Positions 34,472 through 45,140 of a stretch of DNA of 64,000 nt are shown piece by piece (position 1 is the first letter of the stretch; each line of letters opens with the position of its first letter). The notes below the pieces were generated by a model. That model was given only the letters and a program-made list of their open reading frames with translations, was not told the origin of the DNA and made no database searches. Position numbers and translations under genes: made by a program. The stretch is from Pararge aegeria (lineage: Eukaryota; Arthropoda; Insecta; Lepidoptera; Nymphalidae), in NCBI RefSeq assembly GCF_905163445.1, contig NC_053193.1, positions 8,928,001 through 8,992,000 on the forward strand. Direction: 5' to 3'.

Positions 34472-34874
34472 TTTAAGCAGTTAAAATATCATTTTCAATA
34501 AATATCACCGTTGACGGTAAAACAAAACAGCGTGAGGAAACCTGCATGCCTGAGAGTTCTCCTGCCTTCTTTGACGGCCGATTGACGCAGTGGGCAGCGA
34601 CTCTGCTTTCTGAGTCCAAGGCCGTGGGTTTGATTCCCACATCTGAACAATATTCTTGTGATGAACATGAATGTTTTTCAGTGTCTGGGTGTTTATCTAA
34701 ATATAAGTATAGATGTATATTATTCATCAGTTGTCTTAGTACCCATAACACAAGCTACGCTTATTCTGGGACTAGATGGCGATGTGTGTATTGTCGTAGT
34801 ATATTTATGATTGGAGATTGGAGACCCTTGCCCAGCAGTGGGCTGGTAATGGGTTGATGTGATGATGATGACCA
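34472..34874 (+). repeat. SINE-B split by SINE-A
   Basis: The left half (34472-34572) has AAGCAGTTAAAATATCATTTT and GTGAGGAAACCTGCATGCC. The right half (34811-34874) has TTGGAGACCCTTGCCC, CAGTGGGCTGGTAATGGG and the GATGATGATGA tail. Together they make one SINE-B with SINE-A inserted between. Confidence 0.8.
34573..34810 (+). repeat. SINE-A nested in SINE-B
   Basis: The head has GACGGCCGATTGACGCAG and a weakened B box (GGGTTTGATTCCC). The complete body ends in TATTTATGA. It is younger than the SINE-B it interrupts. Confidence 0.9.
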
Positions 34875-35129
34875 TAAGTTATCAGAAATATATAAAGGCT
34901 CCACATTCAAAGCCGTAAACCAGCCGCTAAACATCAATGAACATAAGAACCGTTTAACGTAGATGGGTATCTATGGCGTTGCACGTCCCATGTTCACACT
35001 TTATTATTGTTTTTTTTTTTGCAATAATACTTGCCGCAATTCGCTGCAAGGCATTTCCGTCGTACTCTATGGATGATACTTTAGAACATTGAAACACGTG
35101 TTTCTTATTAAAGGTGGGATATAATAGGC

Positions 35130-35190
35130 TGGGATTTACTCGACCCCCCATAAGTAAAACCGTAGTCCTAACCATTAGGCTATCAGAGTT
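35130..35190 (-). repeat. SINE-B-like tRNA head fragment
   Basis: The minus strand reads TCTGATAGCCTAATGGTTAG followed by GACTACGG and GGGTCGAGTAAATCCC, a decayed tRNA-like head. It does not fold as a complete tRNA gene by eye. Confidence 0.35.
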
Positions 35191-35694
35191 TAATATAATT
35201 ATAGTAGTAACAAATTAATTAAATTAATAAATAAAATAAATTAAATTTAAGGATAAAGAAATTTTCCGTTTTCATGTTGCAAAGGTATTTAAACACATAA
35301 TGTTCGTTACGTAACCATTTATGACAGGACAGACAAATGGTCGCCATTCATATCCTTCCCGGCCCTTTCATACCTTTAGTGACTCACGGGCTGCCCTTTA
35401 AAGCGCTCCAAGGCGGATTATTTGAAGCTTTTATACACGGCAAATCTAAAGCAACAGGCTTATGGAGGTAAAATTCTAACGGACCTGTACTTTGTGCTTA
35501 TAATTTTTGCTTTGTTCTTTGTTGTTTTGTTTAAATTAAAATAAGTGGATTAATAGAATAATTGCGGCGGAGTTGTTTTTATAAATATTTATTAGTAGTG
35601 TTTTTTTATATAGTGCTGGTTGATGGATCAGTACGTCGTGGAATAATTGATGAAAAAAAAGTATGAAAATATCATTTTTTTAGTAAAAATATTT

Positions 35695-35830
35695 TTTAAT
35701 GAATGAATGAATACACTTTTATTGTACACCACATAAACATATAGAAAAACTATAAATAAAAATTTAACAAAAAGTATACAATTTATCGCTACATAGCGAT
35801 CTCTTCCACACAACCAAACACAATGCATAT
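35695..35830 (-). repeat. LINE 3' remnant with ATTC tail
   Basis: The minus strand has GGTTGTGTGGAAGAGATCGC, TATGTAGCGATAAATTG and GTGGTGTACAATAAAAG, then (ATTC)n. It belongs to the family at 14001-14170. Confidence 0.6.
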
Positions 35831-35902
35831 ACCTATTTAATGTTAGTAATACGTAATTTTTTCCATTCAAACTTATTTATTTACTTAGTCTATAACATTC
35901 AT

Positions 35903-36075
35903 TATCATTATCATCAGCCCACTACAGGGTACGGCTCAGAACGAGCAGGGGTTTGAGCGAAGTCCACCACGCTGGTTTAGTGCGGGTTGGTGGAGAACAT
36001 TAAAGAGAACTCTCATGCGTGCAGGTTTCCTCTCGACGTTTGCCTTCACCGTTTAAACCAGTGATATTTCCTAAA
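35903..36075 (-). repeat. SINE-B, minus strand
   Basis: The reversed order is CAGCCCACTACAGGGTACGG, GTCCACCACGCTGG, GCGGGTTGGTGGAGAAC, CATGCGTGCAGGTTTCCTC and ACCGTTTAAACCAGTGATATTT. Confidence 0.7.
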
Positions 36076-36798
36076 CCTTGAGGGTTGGGTAAAAATACGT
36101 TCTTAAAGTTCATACAATCTTTCAACCACTTTTTCACCCCTTTGGAAGTATATTTTAGACAAATCTCTGTAAGCGAATTCAAACAATCTATAACGACTAT
36201 GCCCTAATAACATTTAGGTTAAAAATGATGGCTTAAACCCTGTTATTTTTAAAATAAAAACAGATTATATCAATTAAATATAATTTTATTGATGTTTAAT
36301 AGGCCGCACATTTACATTAACTTTATGTAGTGTGACTTTTAAAATGAAAATTCGTTCCTTAATTCTGTTAAATTAATAAGTGGCCTTTATAACCGAGTTA
36401 TGCAGTAATTAACTACCGAACAATGTGATATTACTGAAAATGAACACTATTATTTACAGCTGCTACCACCATTACGAGGCCAAGCCAACAATGTTAAAGC
36501 TGGAAACATATTTGTAACTCGCTACTCAACTTGTAACCAAGAGTCGTGTAATGAGTTGATTTAAATCGCAGTGTTTTTATAAATAAAACTGTTTTTGGTT
36601 ACAGAAAATACAATGACTCGAATTGACTCAACATGCATCGCGTGATGTCTGTTAAGTTACGTAGAACGTTATAAGTGTGCCATAGTCTTAATACGGGATG
36701 AGGGAAAATGATTTCATATTTTGTAATTTCATTAACAGGCTTCGGCGAGAAGTAACCATATTACGGCCCACATACTCATTGGATAAATAATATATATA

Positions 36799-36831
<33 letters not shown>

Positions 36832-37199
36832 CGCTAACTCACATTAGAGCAATGTGGTGGGTGAATGCTCTAAATCTCTATCTCAAATGACCAGCAGTGG
36901 ATAATCTTTATTTATACTTATATATTTAGCCAATATTAATGTTCCACTTGTGCGCACACATGCTCCGCCTTTAAAGCTTAGACCCACCATACTACTCTAA
37001 TATGGGTTGGTGGAGTTCATTGATTATTATTTATTACGACTATGCCATTTATTTGGCATTAGCAGTAAATAAAAACGACTCGAATAAACTGAGAAGGCCG
37101 AAACTGGTGGAAATCTGAAGGTGCAAGGTAAGCGCAATAAATAATAGCAAAATACAGGCTGAACGAATGGACAGCTGACGAAAGACTATGTTAAAAGCA
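36076..37199. other. No gene seen; LINE-tail traces
   Basis: Traces of LINE 3' sequence occur near 36830-37020 (CAGCAGTGGATAATC, TACTCTAATATGGGTTGG). No gene is supported. Confidence 0.35.
36789..36829. repeat. (TA)n microsatellite
   Basis: About 20 TA units with one ATC interruption. Confidence 0.95.
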
Positions 37200-37410
37200 G
37201 CTGACTGAGGCTGAGGATGCGTTCGGAGCAAAACGTGCGTAGAGGGTACATTGCCTAAAATCTGTTTGGTGTGGAGTATAGGGATTGAAGAAATTATAAA
37301 TCACACCATACAGATTCTCCTGCTTTTCGCGGAGTACAGAAAATTAAGCTTAATTTTCATAATATGTCATGGAATTCCCCAAAGTAACGCCTGCTTCTAT
37401 CCAATATCCA
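37200..37410 (+). repeat. Satellite-related long unit
   Basis: GAGGATGCGTTCGGAGCAAAACGTGCGTAG, CTGTTTGGTGTGGAGTAT, CAGATTCTCCTGCTTTTCGC and AACGCCTGCTTCTATCCAA match 11740-11950 closely. Confidence 0.7.
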
Positions 37411-37454
37411 AAGCGGCTGGCAATATTAATGAAAGTTTTCCGTAAATATTTATT

Positions 37455-37620
37455 ACTAGCAGATGCCCGTGACTTTGTCTGCGCAAAGTTTCTGATTTCT
37501 TGTTAGTAAAAGTGTTTTCTGTATCGTACCCTGCCCTGCAACCCCACGGACGCCGCACCGCGCCATATTCTAAATTACCGGGACGTTGTTGCTAAATATC
37601 ATCCTCGACAAATTTCAAAC
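37455..37620 (-). mobile_element. Helitron 3' end, minus strand
   Basis: The minus strand ends CGCAGACAAAGTCACGGGCA then TCTGCTAGT, the expected Helitron 3' hairpin and CTAGT. No 5' end found. Confidence 0.55.
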
Positions 37621-38930
37621 TTCTTTCTTACTGTAAAACACAAAATTAATCTTCTTTAAATACCAGAAGCAGCATAATAATATAAAATTTGTATTGTAAG
37701 TATAGTATTGAGTTTAATTTTTTTTTAATATCAAGTTTTGGCTATAATAGCTTCCACATAAAAGGTAAATATGATGCCGCTGACTATTTTTAAAAATTTT
37801 AATAGCAATAATCTTATTTTATTATGTTATTACGCCATGCTGGCTCTCAGTTTATACTAAGTTGGCTCTAAGATGGCAAAACTTATGCCGACTTACTTGA
37901 CACATTAGTTTAGCGTGAAAGAATGTAGTAGTAGAGTGACATAGTTGTTTAGAAAGTTAGCAAAAATACATACATCAATATCGGTAAACTTTTTCGTTTA
38001 TCATATAAGTAGGATATGCTGACAAATGCAACAAAGTCCTGTAAAGACACTGCGGGTGTTAAAGAAACGGTGTGTCCATTCACACATTAAGTTTCTTGCT
38101 TGCATCAAAAATATTTGATTAAAAATCCGCGTAGGTCGTGTTTGGTTGTTGGCATCATAGTTATTGATAGAAGAAAAATATCCCTGTTTAGTTACTTGTA
38201 ACAGAAACAAGACAAAATTGTCTCGGTTTTCGCAGAGCGTTTAAGCGTTTAGGGTCATACGTGCAAAGCAAAAGGTATAGTAGTAAAAGTATTATAAATA
38301 AAACAAAGTTTTGTGAGTACATAAAGCTTTTATCTGCACCTGAAGTCTAAGTACTTACCTTTTGACATAAAAATGTTAATATTCAACGCAAACAACTTTG
38401 GGAAAGAGTCGTAAAATGTTACATGCCTACTTATGCCGCGTTTTACAGTTCTACGTGATACTTATTACGCTCGGGTTACAGGTTTTAAACAAACTTCTGA
38501 ATTTTTGCTTCAGTTTATTTTCAACACTCGGGAACCAAGAGCTAGTCAACGTAAAATCTTCAAAATTTACAGCTTCGTTGTATGTTAGGCTATGTAAGGT
38601 GTAAATGAAAACCGAATAATACTTTACCGGCTTTAGAGGTACATTATGTACTGTCTCTGAGATAATCTGTGGAACCAGAAACCCAAAAGTTTTGGAGTAA
38701 ACCACTGCAATAGAGCCCAAACACCATCAAATTAAAATCATGTGACTTCTGTCACTTTATTAAATAGCGTAGCGTAGGTACTATGCACGTGTCGGTCTTT
38801 TATCTTCAATAGGGTTGACATAAGTAAACACTTAAAATGTTTTGAATTCGTTTGTATGGAAAAATAAAATTCTTCTTTTGATTTAATAGTTTACAGGATG
38901 CATAAGTATTTCATAAGGAATTGTTTGTAT
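37621..38930. other. No gene seen
   Basis: AT-rich DNA. The 89-codon minus frame at 38451-38720 has no recognised motif. Confidence 0.4.
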
Positions 38931-39277
38931 TAAGCGAAAGCTTATAGAAAAGTCCTATTATAGTATAAAGGATTACGTAAACGATAAAAAAGCTTGGGTG
39001 TAAACAATTGCTCTAACCAGGTTGCTTCTTAAATATTTTCTAATGACAATGTGAGATGGTGATAACAAAAAAGAACACCCGGCTAAGTTTGTTGTGGGCT
39101 TCTTCTTAGACCAGGGCGCGATTGGAACCCTCGTAGCTTTAGTTTTAAGTTTACGATTGTAGTTATCGCCATCACTACTCACTGCTATGTACACATTTTG
39201 TATATAATAACGCATCAAAAGTGCCATCTATGTGCCTATTTGAATAAAGAAATATTTGACTTTGACTTTGACTTTGA
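38931..39277 (+). pseudogene. TTTGAC-tailed LINE 3' end
   Basis: The last coding stretch reads KSYYSIKDYVNDKKAWV plus a stop, almost the same DNA as 26290-26355. The matching 3' UTR and three TTTGAC repeats follow. It is truncated more severely than the 26 kb copy. Confidence 0.85.
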
Positions 39278-39994
39278 ATCACTCCTTATGTACTTATAAA
39301 TATACTTATGCATCCTTCAACATTATTTCGGAATTCGGTTACACGTTAATTATCGGTATTCTGTAAGATACATTATTTCGGAGATATTCGGAGGGAACTA
39401 TTTTATCTAGGTCCTGCTTTACATTTTTACCATCGAATTCGTCGTGATAATATATAATTGTATAGTTGCGTTACTGGATTTCAAAGTTACGTAGGTATAT
39501 TATTCCAAAAAGTAATCAATATAACACTTAAAAAGCACTTTGCTCCGCCTCTAATATATACATGTACATATGTACGTCAAGAAATTGTGAATAATACTAC
39601 TAATGTTAGTGAATTTGGAGAAAAAGCAACTGAAATATGAAAATCAAAATAATTTGGAAAGCTCCTTAATTTACTTTCCAACCGCCTCGTTAAAAATACC
39701 TATCTCCAAGTATTTTATTTTTATATTGTAACAGTAATAATTAATAGACGGACTAAGCCGATGACCCACCTATGATATACACCAAAGAGGATACGAACAC
39801 TAAGTATTATAATAATCAAAATAAACAGTATATCCCTAAAATGGGTCAGAGTAAATGAGAATATATTTTATCATGCGTTCATTTAAAGTTCAAAACAATG
39901 AACAGAAACGCGATGTAAACCAAAAATAAGTAGGAATAGATACTTGATACGTACTTATATTGCATTAGACATTATGACAAATTGAGACATAAGT

Positions 39995-40042
39995 AAGTTT
40001 TGCCATCTATGTGCTTTTTGAATAAAGAAATATTTGACTTTA
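39995..40042 (+). repeat. TTTGAC-family LINE tail scrap
   Basis: TTTTGCCATCTATGTGCTTT and GAATAAAGAAATATTTGACT match the last ~45 bases of the LINE ending at 39277. It ends 145 bases upstream of the TTLL1 start codon. Confidence 0.7.
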
Positions 40043-40051
40043 AGTTAGACG

Positions 40052-40056
40052 TCAGT
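40052..40056 (+). promoter_or_regulatory. Possible arthropod initiator (TCAGT)
   Basis: TCAGT in GACGTCAGTTTCC matches the arthropod Pol II initiator consensus and lies 132 bases before the TTLL1 ATG, just after the LINE scrap. No TATA box is clear in the AT-rich surroundings. Five bases are weak evidence. Confidence 0.2.
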
Positions 40057-40187
40057 TTCCAAACAATATTATTATTTTATGTATTTTTATTTTAATGATT
40101 AATAATTATAATGTAATAGTTTAATAATTTTATATATGTTAAATATTTATAAATAATACCATAGTATCGAAATTAAAGTAATTTATC

Positions 40188-41429
40188 ATGGAAAAGAGCA
40201 AAGTTACTTATTGTACTGACTTAGAAAAATCGGTGATAATAAGCAACTTTCAGCGACGTGGTTGGACCCAAGTAGGTCCCGAAGGTGAATGGAATTTCTA
40301 TTGGTCCTTTACACAGAACTGCCGTACTATTTTCAGCATTGAAAGTGGGTACAGAATGAACGACAACCAAATAATAAACCATTTTCCTAACCACTACGAG
40401 CTTTCGCGCAAGGATTTATTGGTAAAAAATATCAAACGATATCGCAAAGAATTGGAGCGCGAGGGTAGTCTTTTAGCGGAAAAAACAGACGTAACGCTAC
40501 CAAACGGTCAAACCGTTACACGCTACTTACATTTGGATTTTATTCCCGTAACTTATGTACTGCCTGCGGATTACAACATGTTCGTGGAGGAATACAGGAA
40601 ATCACCACAGAGCACTTGGATTATGAAACCCTGCGGGAAATCCCAGGGAGCCGGAATTTTTTTAATAAACAAACTTTCAAAACTAAAAAAGTGGTCTCGT
40701 GAAGCGAAAACTCCTCTCCACCCGCAACTCACAAGCAAAGAAACTTACGTAATATCGCGCTACATTGACAATCCACTTTTAATTGGCGGCAAGAAGTTCG
40801 ATCTCAGATTATATGTGTTAGTCACTTCGTTCAGACCATTAAAAGCCTACTTATTTCAGCATGGTTTTTGTAGATTTTGCACGGTGAAATATGATACAAG
40901 CGTTACGGAATTAGATAATATGTACGTCCATCTGACTAATGTTAGTGTGCAGAAACACGGCGGTGACTACAATAGCTTGCATGGAGGCAAAATGAGCATA
41001 CAAAATTTGAGATTATATTTGCAAGGTACTAGAGGACGTGTCGTGACGGAGAAGTTGTTTGATGATATGCAGTGGTTGATTGTTCACTCTTTGAAGGCCG
41101 TTGCACCAGTGATGGCAAATGATCGGCACAGTTTTGAATGCTATGGCTATGACATTATCATAGACGATCTTCTGAAGCCTTGGCTGGTTGAGGTTAATGC
41201 ATCGCCATCGCTTCAGTCGACGACGCATAATGATAGAATACTAAAGTACAAATTGATCGACAATATTATCTCAGTTGTGGTTCCCCCGGGCGGTATACCG
41301 GATGCGAGGTGGAATAAAGTTCCTACCGAAGAGGCTTTAGGTGACTTCGATGTTTTGATCGACGAGGAATTAATAGAGAGGGATGACGCAAATTTGCGGA
41401 GCGGTAAGTATAATCGGTGTAAATCGTGA
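40188..41429 (+). CDS. TTLL1: Tubulin polyglutamylase TTLL1-like, intronless
   Basis: A tubulin tyrosine ligase-like enzyme of the TTLL1 type. In animals TTLL1 is the catalytic subunit of a complex that adds glutamate side chains to tubulin tails in axonemes and neurons, using ATP. The 413-residue protein is close to the usual ~420. Visible motifs: HFPNHYELSRKDLLVKNIKR (65-84); VTYVLPADYNMFVEEYR (121-137); STWIMKPCGKSQGAGIFLI (142-160) with the ATP-binding Lys147; KKFDLRLYVL (202-211) with Arg207; DNMYVHLTNVSVQKHGGDYN (243-262); and FECYGYDIIIDD then KPWLVEVNASPSL (316-342), giving the metal- and ATP-binding Asp322, Glu335 and Asn337. All key ATP-grasp residues are present, so it should be active. 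The start ATG (TATCATGGA) is the only one before the conserved N-terminus. The whole gene is one exon, so it may be a functional retrocopy. Position 155 is Ala, where TTLL1 relatives I recall carry Lys. Confidence 0.97.
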   Translation: MEKSKVTYCTDLEKSVIISNFQRRGWTQVGPEGEWNFYWSFTQNCRTIFSIESGYRMNDNQIINHFPNHYELSRKDLLVKNIKRYRKELEREGSLLAEKTDVTLPNGQTVTRYLHLDFIPVTYVLPADYNMFVEEYRKSPQSTWIMKPCGKSQGAGIFLINKLSKLKKWSREAKTPLHPQLTSKETYVISRYIDNPLLIGGKKFDLRLYVLVTSFRPLKAYLFQHGFCRFCTVKYDTSVTELDNMYVHLTNVSVQKHGGDYNSLHGGKMSIQNLRLYLQGTRGRVVTEKLFDDMQWLIVHSLKAVAPVMANDRHSFECYGYDIIIDDLLKPWLVEVNASPSLQSTTHNDRILKYKLIDNIISVVVPPGGIPDARWNKVPTEEALGDFDVLIDEELIERDDANLRSGKYNRCKS

Positions 41430-41504
41430 CTTTTCAACGGTGTAAAGTGGTTTTTGATTCAAAAGGGAAAATGAAATGGTTCTGTTTAGTTATTCACTCT
41501 TAAT

Positions 41505-41510
41505 AATAAA
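41505..41510 (+). promoter_or_regulatory. Poly(A) signal AATAAA for TTLL1-like gene
   Basis: AATAAA lies 76 bases after the stop codon, in TAATAATAAAAGTTAC, and is followed by a TTTTATAAATTTATTTTG stretch. It is the first canonical signal in the right place. The cleavage site cannot be seen. Confidence 0.55.
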
Positions 41511-41583
41511 AGTTACTGTAACATTTTATAAATTTATTTTGAAATTATTAAAGTAATGATTAAATCAGTTTTTATTAAATACG

Positions 41584-41972
41584 TACCCAGCCCGCTTCGC
41601 CAGGCTAGATTTTGCTTTATTTTATTTAAACAATAAACTTATATCATTTAATTTTTAATTTACGTCTCATAATATATTAAATCATTTATTTCTCTCCGTA
41701 TTCATTCTCTTCTATTCTCTTCTCGAGCGGGTGAAGATCATAATCTACACCCATGTATACCCAACAATAGAATATCATCATAGTGAATAAAAGCTGTATT
41801 TGACAGTTTGACAGTTCAAAAATAGGAGTGTTTCGATTGTCACCAAACTTTACAGGATTATTCGCCAGGTCAATCTGGAGATTCATTGAAAGTTTCATTG
41901 AAATCGGTCCAGCCGTTTCGGAGCCTATACGGAACATACCCACACACTTTCTCTTTTATAAATATAGATTTC
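41584..41972 (+). repeat. Interspersed repeat, 'cggtccagccg' type
   Basis: Begins CCCAGCCCGCTTCGCCAGGC. After a spacer it continues with CACCAAACTTTACAGG, GAAATCGGTCCAGCCGTTTC and TTTATAAATATAGAT. It has the same beginning-to-end plan as family D (43488-43862, 56934-57116) but a diverged middle. Minus-strand and plus-strand open frames here are chance. Confidence 0.5.
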
Positions 41973-42029
41973 TTGAATGCATACCTACTATTTTTTTATC
42001 TATGATGTCTATTTCATTTTGAAAACCAA

Positions 42030-42250
42030 ATACTGGCCCATTACAGGGCACGGCCGTAGTCCGCCACCAGACGCATTAAGAAGAACTCTCAGGTGTGCAG
42101 GTTTCCTCAAAATTTCCCTTCAGCGCTAAAGGAGGTTATATTTTGATTGCTTAAAAATCACATTTCTTAGAAAAGATAGAGATGCGTGCTGAAATTCGAA
42201 CTCAGCCCCCCTTGAAAATGAAGCCGAAGTCTTAACCACTGGGCTATAAA
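42030..42250 (-). repeat. SINE-B with tRNA-like head, minus strand
   Basis: On the plus strand: TGGCCCATTACAGGGCACGG, GTGTGCAGGTTTCCTC, GAGATGCGTGCTGAAATTCG and AGTCTTAACCACTGGGCTAT. Read reversed, the last block is a tRNA-like head with a damaged B box (GAGTTCGAATTTC). Confidence 0.75.
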
Positions 42251-43039
42251 CGCTATTGATATATTAAAATAGATTTTTAATATTATTAAATTGAAGTTTA
42301 AAGTACCTATAAAAAATGAAAACAATATAGCTTAAACTTGCTGTACAGCTTTCATCGATTAAAAAATAATTGAATGCATAATTGCTTTCTGATCGCTTAA
42401 GCACGACAGCGTATTTTCTCCTATTTTCTCCTGTTTTCTTTTCCCGAAGCACTAACAACGGTTTTTTTTTAATCTTTAAAGCATTATTTATTTAACACAA
42501 CAGAGAATACTTTATGTATTCCCTTGTACATTATTTATTGTAGGGAATTGACAGTATCAAAATACTATTACGCTTTCATTTAACTTTATTTGATGCTTAA
42601 TATATATTACGATGCAGTTTTATGCTTACCTTAACAGATATCTTCCAATTAGTCACGACTGTGTTCCTTGTATGTACGAGCCGATAAGCCCCTTTTCCAT
42701 AGTTAATTGTGTCGTAACGTACGTCAAAAGTAATATATTGTGAACGCAAATTGGTAGCGCACACGTACACGCGGTGCGTCGTAGCGCGCATTTAAAAAAT
42801 GCTCGTGTCAACGCTTTAATTAATTTTGTATGGATTAACGCACACGGTGGACTTTACAGTATCAGGTCGCGGAAATTTACTGTTTTCAAAAGCAGATCAC
42901 CGATGCTAATGAAATTTTACATAAATCACACTGTACAGTTTCCACACTATATTAAAAGGAGATAGCTTTATCTTTTTCTAACAGAAAAAAGGGTAGAATC
43001 ACTTTCGGATCTGTTTGTTGGGTTTAGAGATTTGTGTAC

Positions 43040-43096
43040 AACATAACACTGGTGTTAACATAACACTGGTGCTAATTCTAACACCAGTGTTATGTT
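43040..43096. repeat. Perfect 18-bp inverted repeat with tandem arm
   Basis: Arms 43040-43057 and 43079-43096 are exact reverse complements. The left arm is followed by a second direct copy of most of itself (43057-43071, ACATAACACTGGTG), so the sequence can fold two ways. Confidence 0.9.
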
Positions 43097-43402
43097 ATAT
43101 CTTCGACTATCCACTGTAATCACCACTGAAATCGCTGGCATTCTAAATGTCACCAGTTTCAAATATATTTGTGTCATTCAATATGATATAATCATGACAT
43201 TTTATGACTTAACAGTCCTTATCTAAGTCTATACGCCTTTTTCTTACTTTGATCTAATAGAAAGTGGCAAGAAATAATATTAGGACAAACCCAAAGGAGT
43301 AGTCTAAAAATAAAAATAAACCTTTCGTATCGAATTGGTTGGAAATTAGAATAATTTCAATTGATGGCTTCCTCTCAGCGATTTTACCGGGTCTACCTAT
43401 AG

Positions 43403-44012
43403 AGCACTGATAGCCCAGTAGATTTCGACATCACTTTCGACGGGCTGAGTTCGAATCCCAGCACGCACCTCTAATTTTTATATGTTACTAGCTATCCCAG
43501 CAAACTTCGTACCGCAGATCGTTTTTTTTAACGTATGGTATATTTTAATACTTATTCCGGACTAACAGGAATCATACAAATCAAAAATAATGAAAATCGG
43601 TCTATCCGTTCTGAAGTTATAAATGGTGTAACTAACACGACTTTCTTTTATAAATATAGACTAGCTGTCCCGGCGAACTTTGTACCGCACATCATTTTTT
43701 ATTTTTTTTTGATGAATGTTATATTTTAATACTTATTATACTATTCCGGTCTAAGAGGAAACCAAAAAATCAAATATCATAAAAATTAGTCCAGCCGTTC
43801 TTGATTTATAAATGGTGTAACTAACACAACTTTCTTTTATATACATATATAGAAGATATAGATGTACGTTTTAAGCAATTAAAATATCACTTGCTTAAAC
43901 GGTGGAGGAAAACATCGTGAGGAAACCTGTATATTCCCAGCTGGTGGACTACGGCCTTAACCCCTTCTCATAATGGCAGAAGACTCGTGCCCTGTGGGCC
44001 TGTAAACTACTT
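43403..44012 (+). repeat. SINE-B split by two family D units
   Basis: The head 43403-43486 has GATAGCCCAGTAG, a perfect B-box-like GAGTTCGAATCCC and GCACGCACCTCTAA. The body resumes at 43863 with ACGTTTTAAGCAATTAAAATATCAC and CGTGAGGAAACCTG, then ends near 44012. ATGTTA and GATGTA at the two junctions may be a short target duplication. Confidence 0.75.
43488..43862 (+). repeat. Family D, two head-to-tail units
   Basis: Unit one (43488-43660) and unit two (43661-43862) each run from CTAGCTGTCCCGGCGAACTT (or CTAGCTATCCCAGCAAACTT) through TTTTAATACTTATTCCGG and AATGGTGTAACTAACAC to TATAAATATAGA. A third unit lies at 56934-57116. The class is unknown. Confidence 0.75.
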
Positions 44013-44989
44013 CATCTAGTGAGTGATAATCGATAGTATATACCTAAATACGGGTCGATCGAAAACGTCCTCCTTTTTTGAATACTACTTTATAGGTACT
44101 ACCCTTCTATTTGACTTAATACACATAGCTTGTTTATCGTATGTTAAATGTTTGCTCTTAACAGGCGAAAAGTCAATAATAACATCTGTTGCTTTCCATT
44201 AGTTGACACAGAAAGCTTTTAAACGTGAGATGTTTTAAGGGATTACCACCTTTAAAAGCTCGACACGAGTGTCACTGACAAAGTCGACAAGCACTCTGGA
44301 GGAATGGTTCTGCCTCGCAAAGGAAGTATTCTGGGTTCATTTCCATAAGGATAATAAGCATGGGCGCTCTATCATATCTAAGTAATATTAGTAGTACTCG
44401 TAAGCATACATATAAACACAGGCCTTTGTCTTAAAGGACAGAGGGCTTGCAGACCCCAACTCTCCACCAAGGTTGCTTGGCTTTTAACGATTAATATCAC
44501 ATACTAGTATTACTAGAACCGGGAGTGAAAACCGAAGAAAGTAGTTCAGGGCTATTACTGAGGTTTTTGACAAATAACCCCATATTTTTGATCCGATAAC
44601 AATTGGTACTGGTGAAGTGTAAATTACTGGTTGGGCACTACTAAAAGCCAAAATATAATAGAAGTGGAATAAAAAAAAAACAAAATAATAAAGAAATCTC
44701 ATTTATTTCCCTCGGTCGCGGTCTGATGAATATCCCTGCCGGCAAATAAAATCAATGCGTGATTTCATCCAGAAACACGTCGTTTTTCTCCGTTACCAGC
44801 CGTAAAACCGTGAGGAAATTGTTTTCTGATCGACCAATACGTTTTTGTTGGGATCAGTAAAACGGTTAAACGTATTTTTCTTTGTCGAATTAGGTACAAC
44901 TTCTTGTAGGTATCTTAAAGTGTTTTTTTATTTCTTGAAAGTGTTTGGCGTTCTTTCGACAAAAGCGTGTTAAAGAAGTCGACGTCAGT
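44013..44989. other. No gene seen
   Basis: No supported features. The 72-codon minus frame at 44484 is hydrophobic, with no motif. Confidence 0.4.
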
Positions 44990-45140
44990 AGCTTATATAA
45001 AATACCGACATGGCATGGCATGTTACAGGACGTGTTCCTTGCATTTCCGGTGAAGTAATTCTCTGTTCATAGGTGATGGTTTTACCAACAATCGGCCCAT
45101 CTGCTTGGTCAGTCAATTATTAGTATAAAATGAATGTAAG
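44990..45140 (+). repeat. Family E fragment
   Basis: GGCATGTTACAGGACGTGTT, CTTGCATTTCCGGTGAAG and CCATCTGCTTGGTCAGTCAATTATTA match the 3' half of 30554-30840. Confidence 0.6.

Noticed and set aside
41213..41437. Minus-strand open frame overlapping TTLL1
   Set aside because: It is a shadow of the conserved TTLL1 coding sequence.
43403..43475. tRNA gene with GAGTTCGAATCCC
   Set aside because: It is the head of SINE-B. The acceptor and anticodon stems do not pair well by eye.
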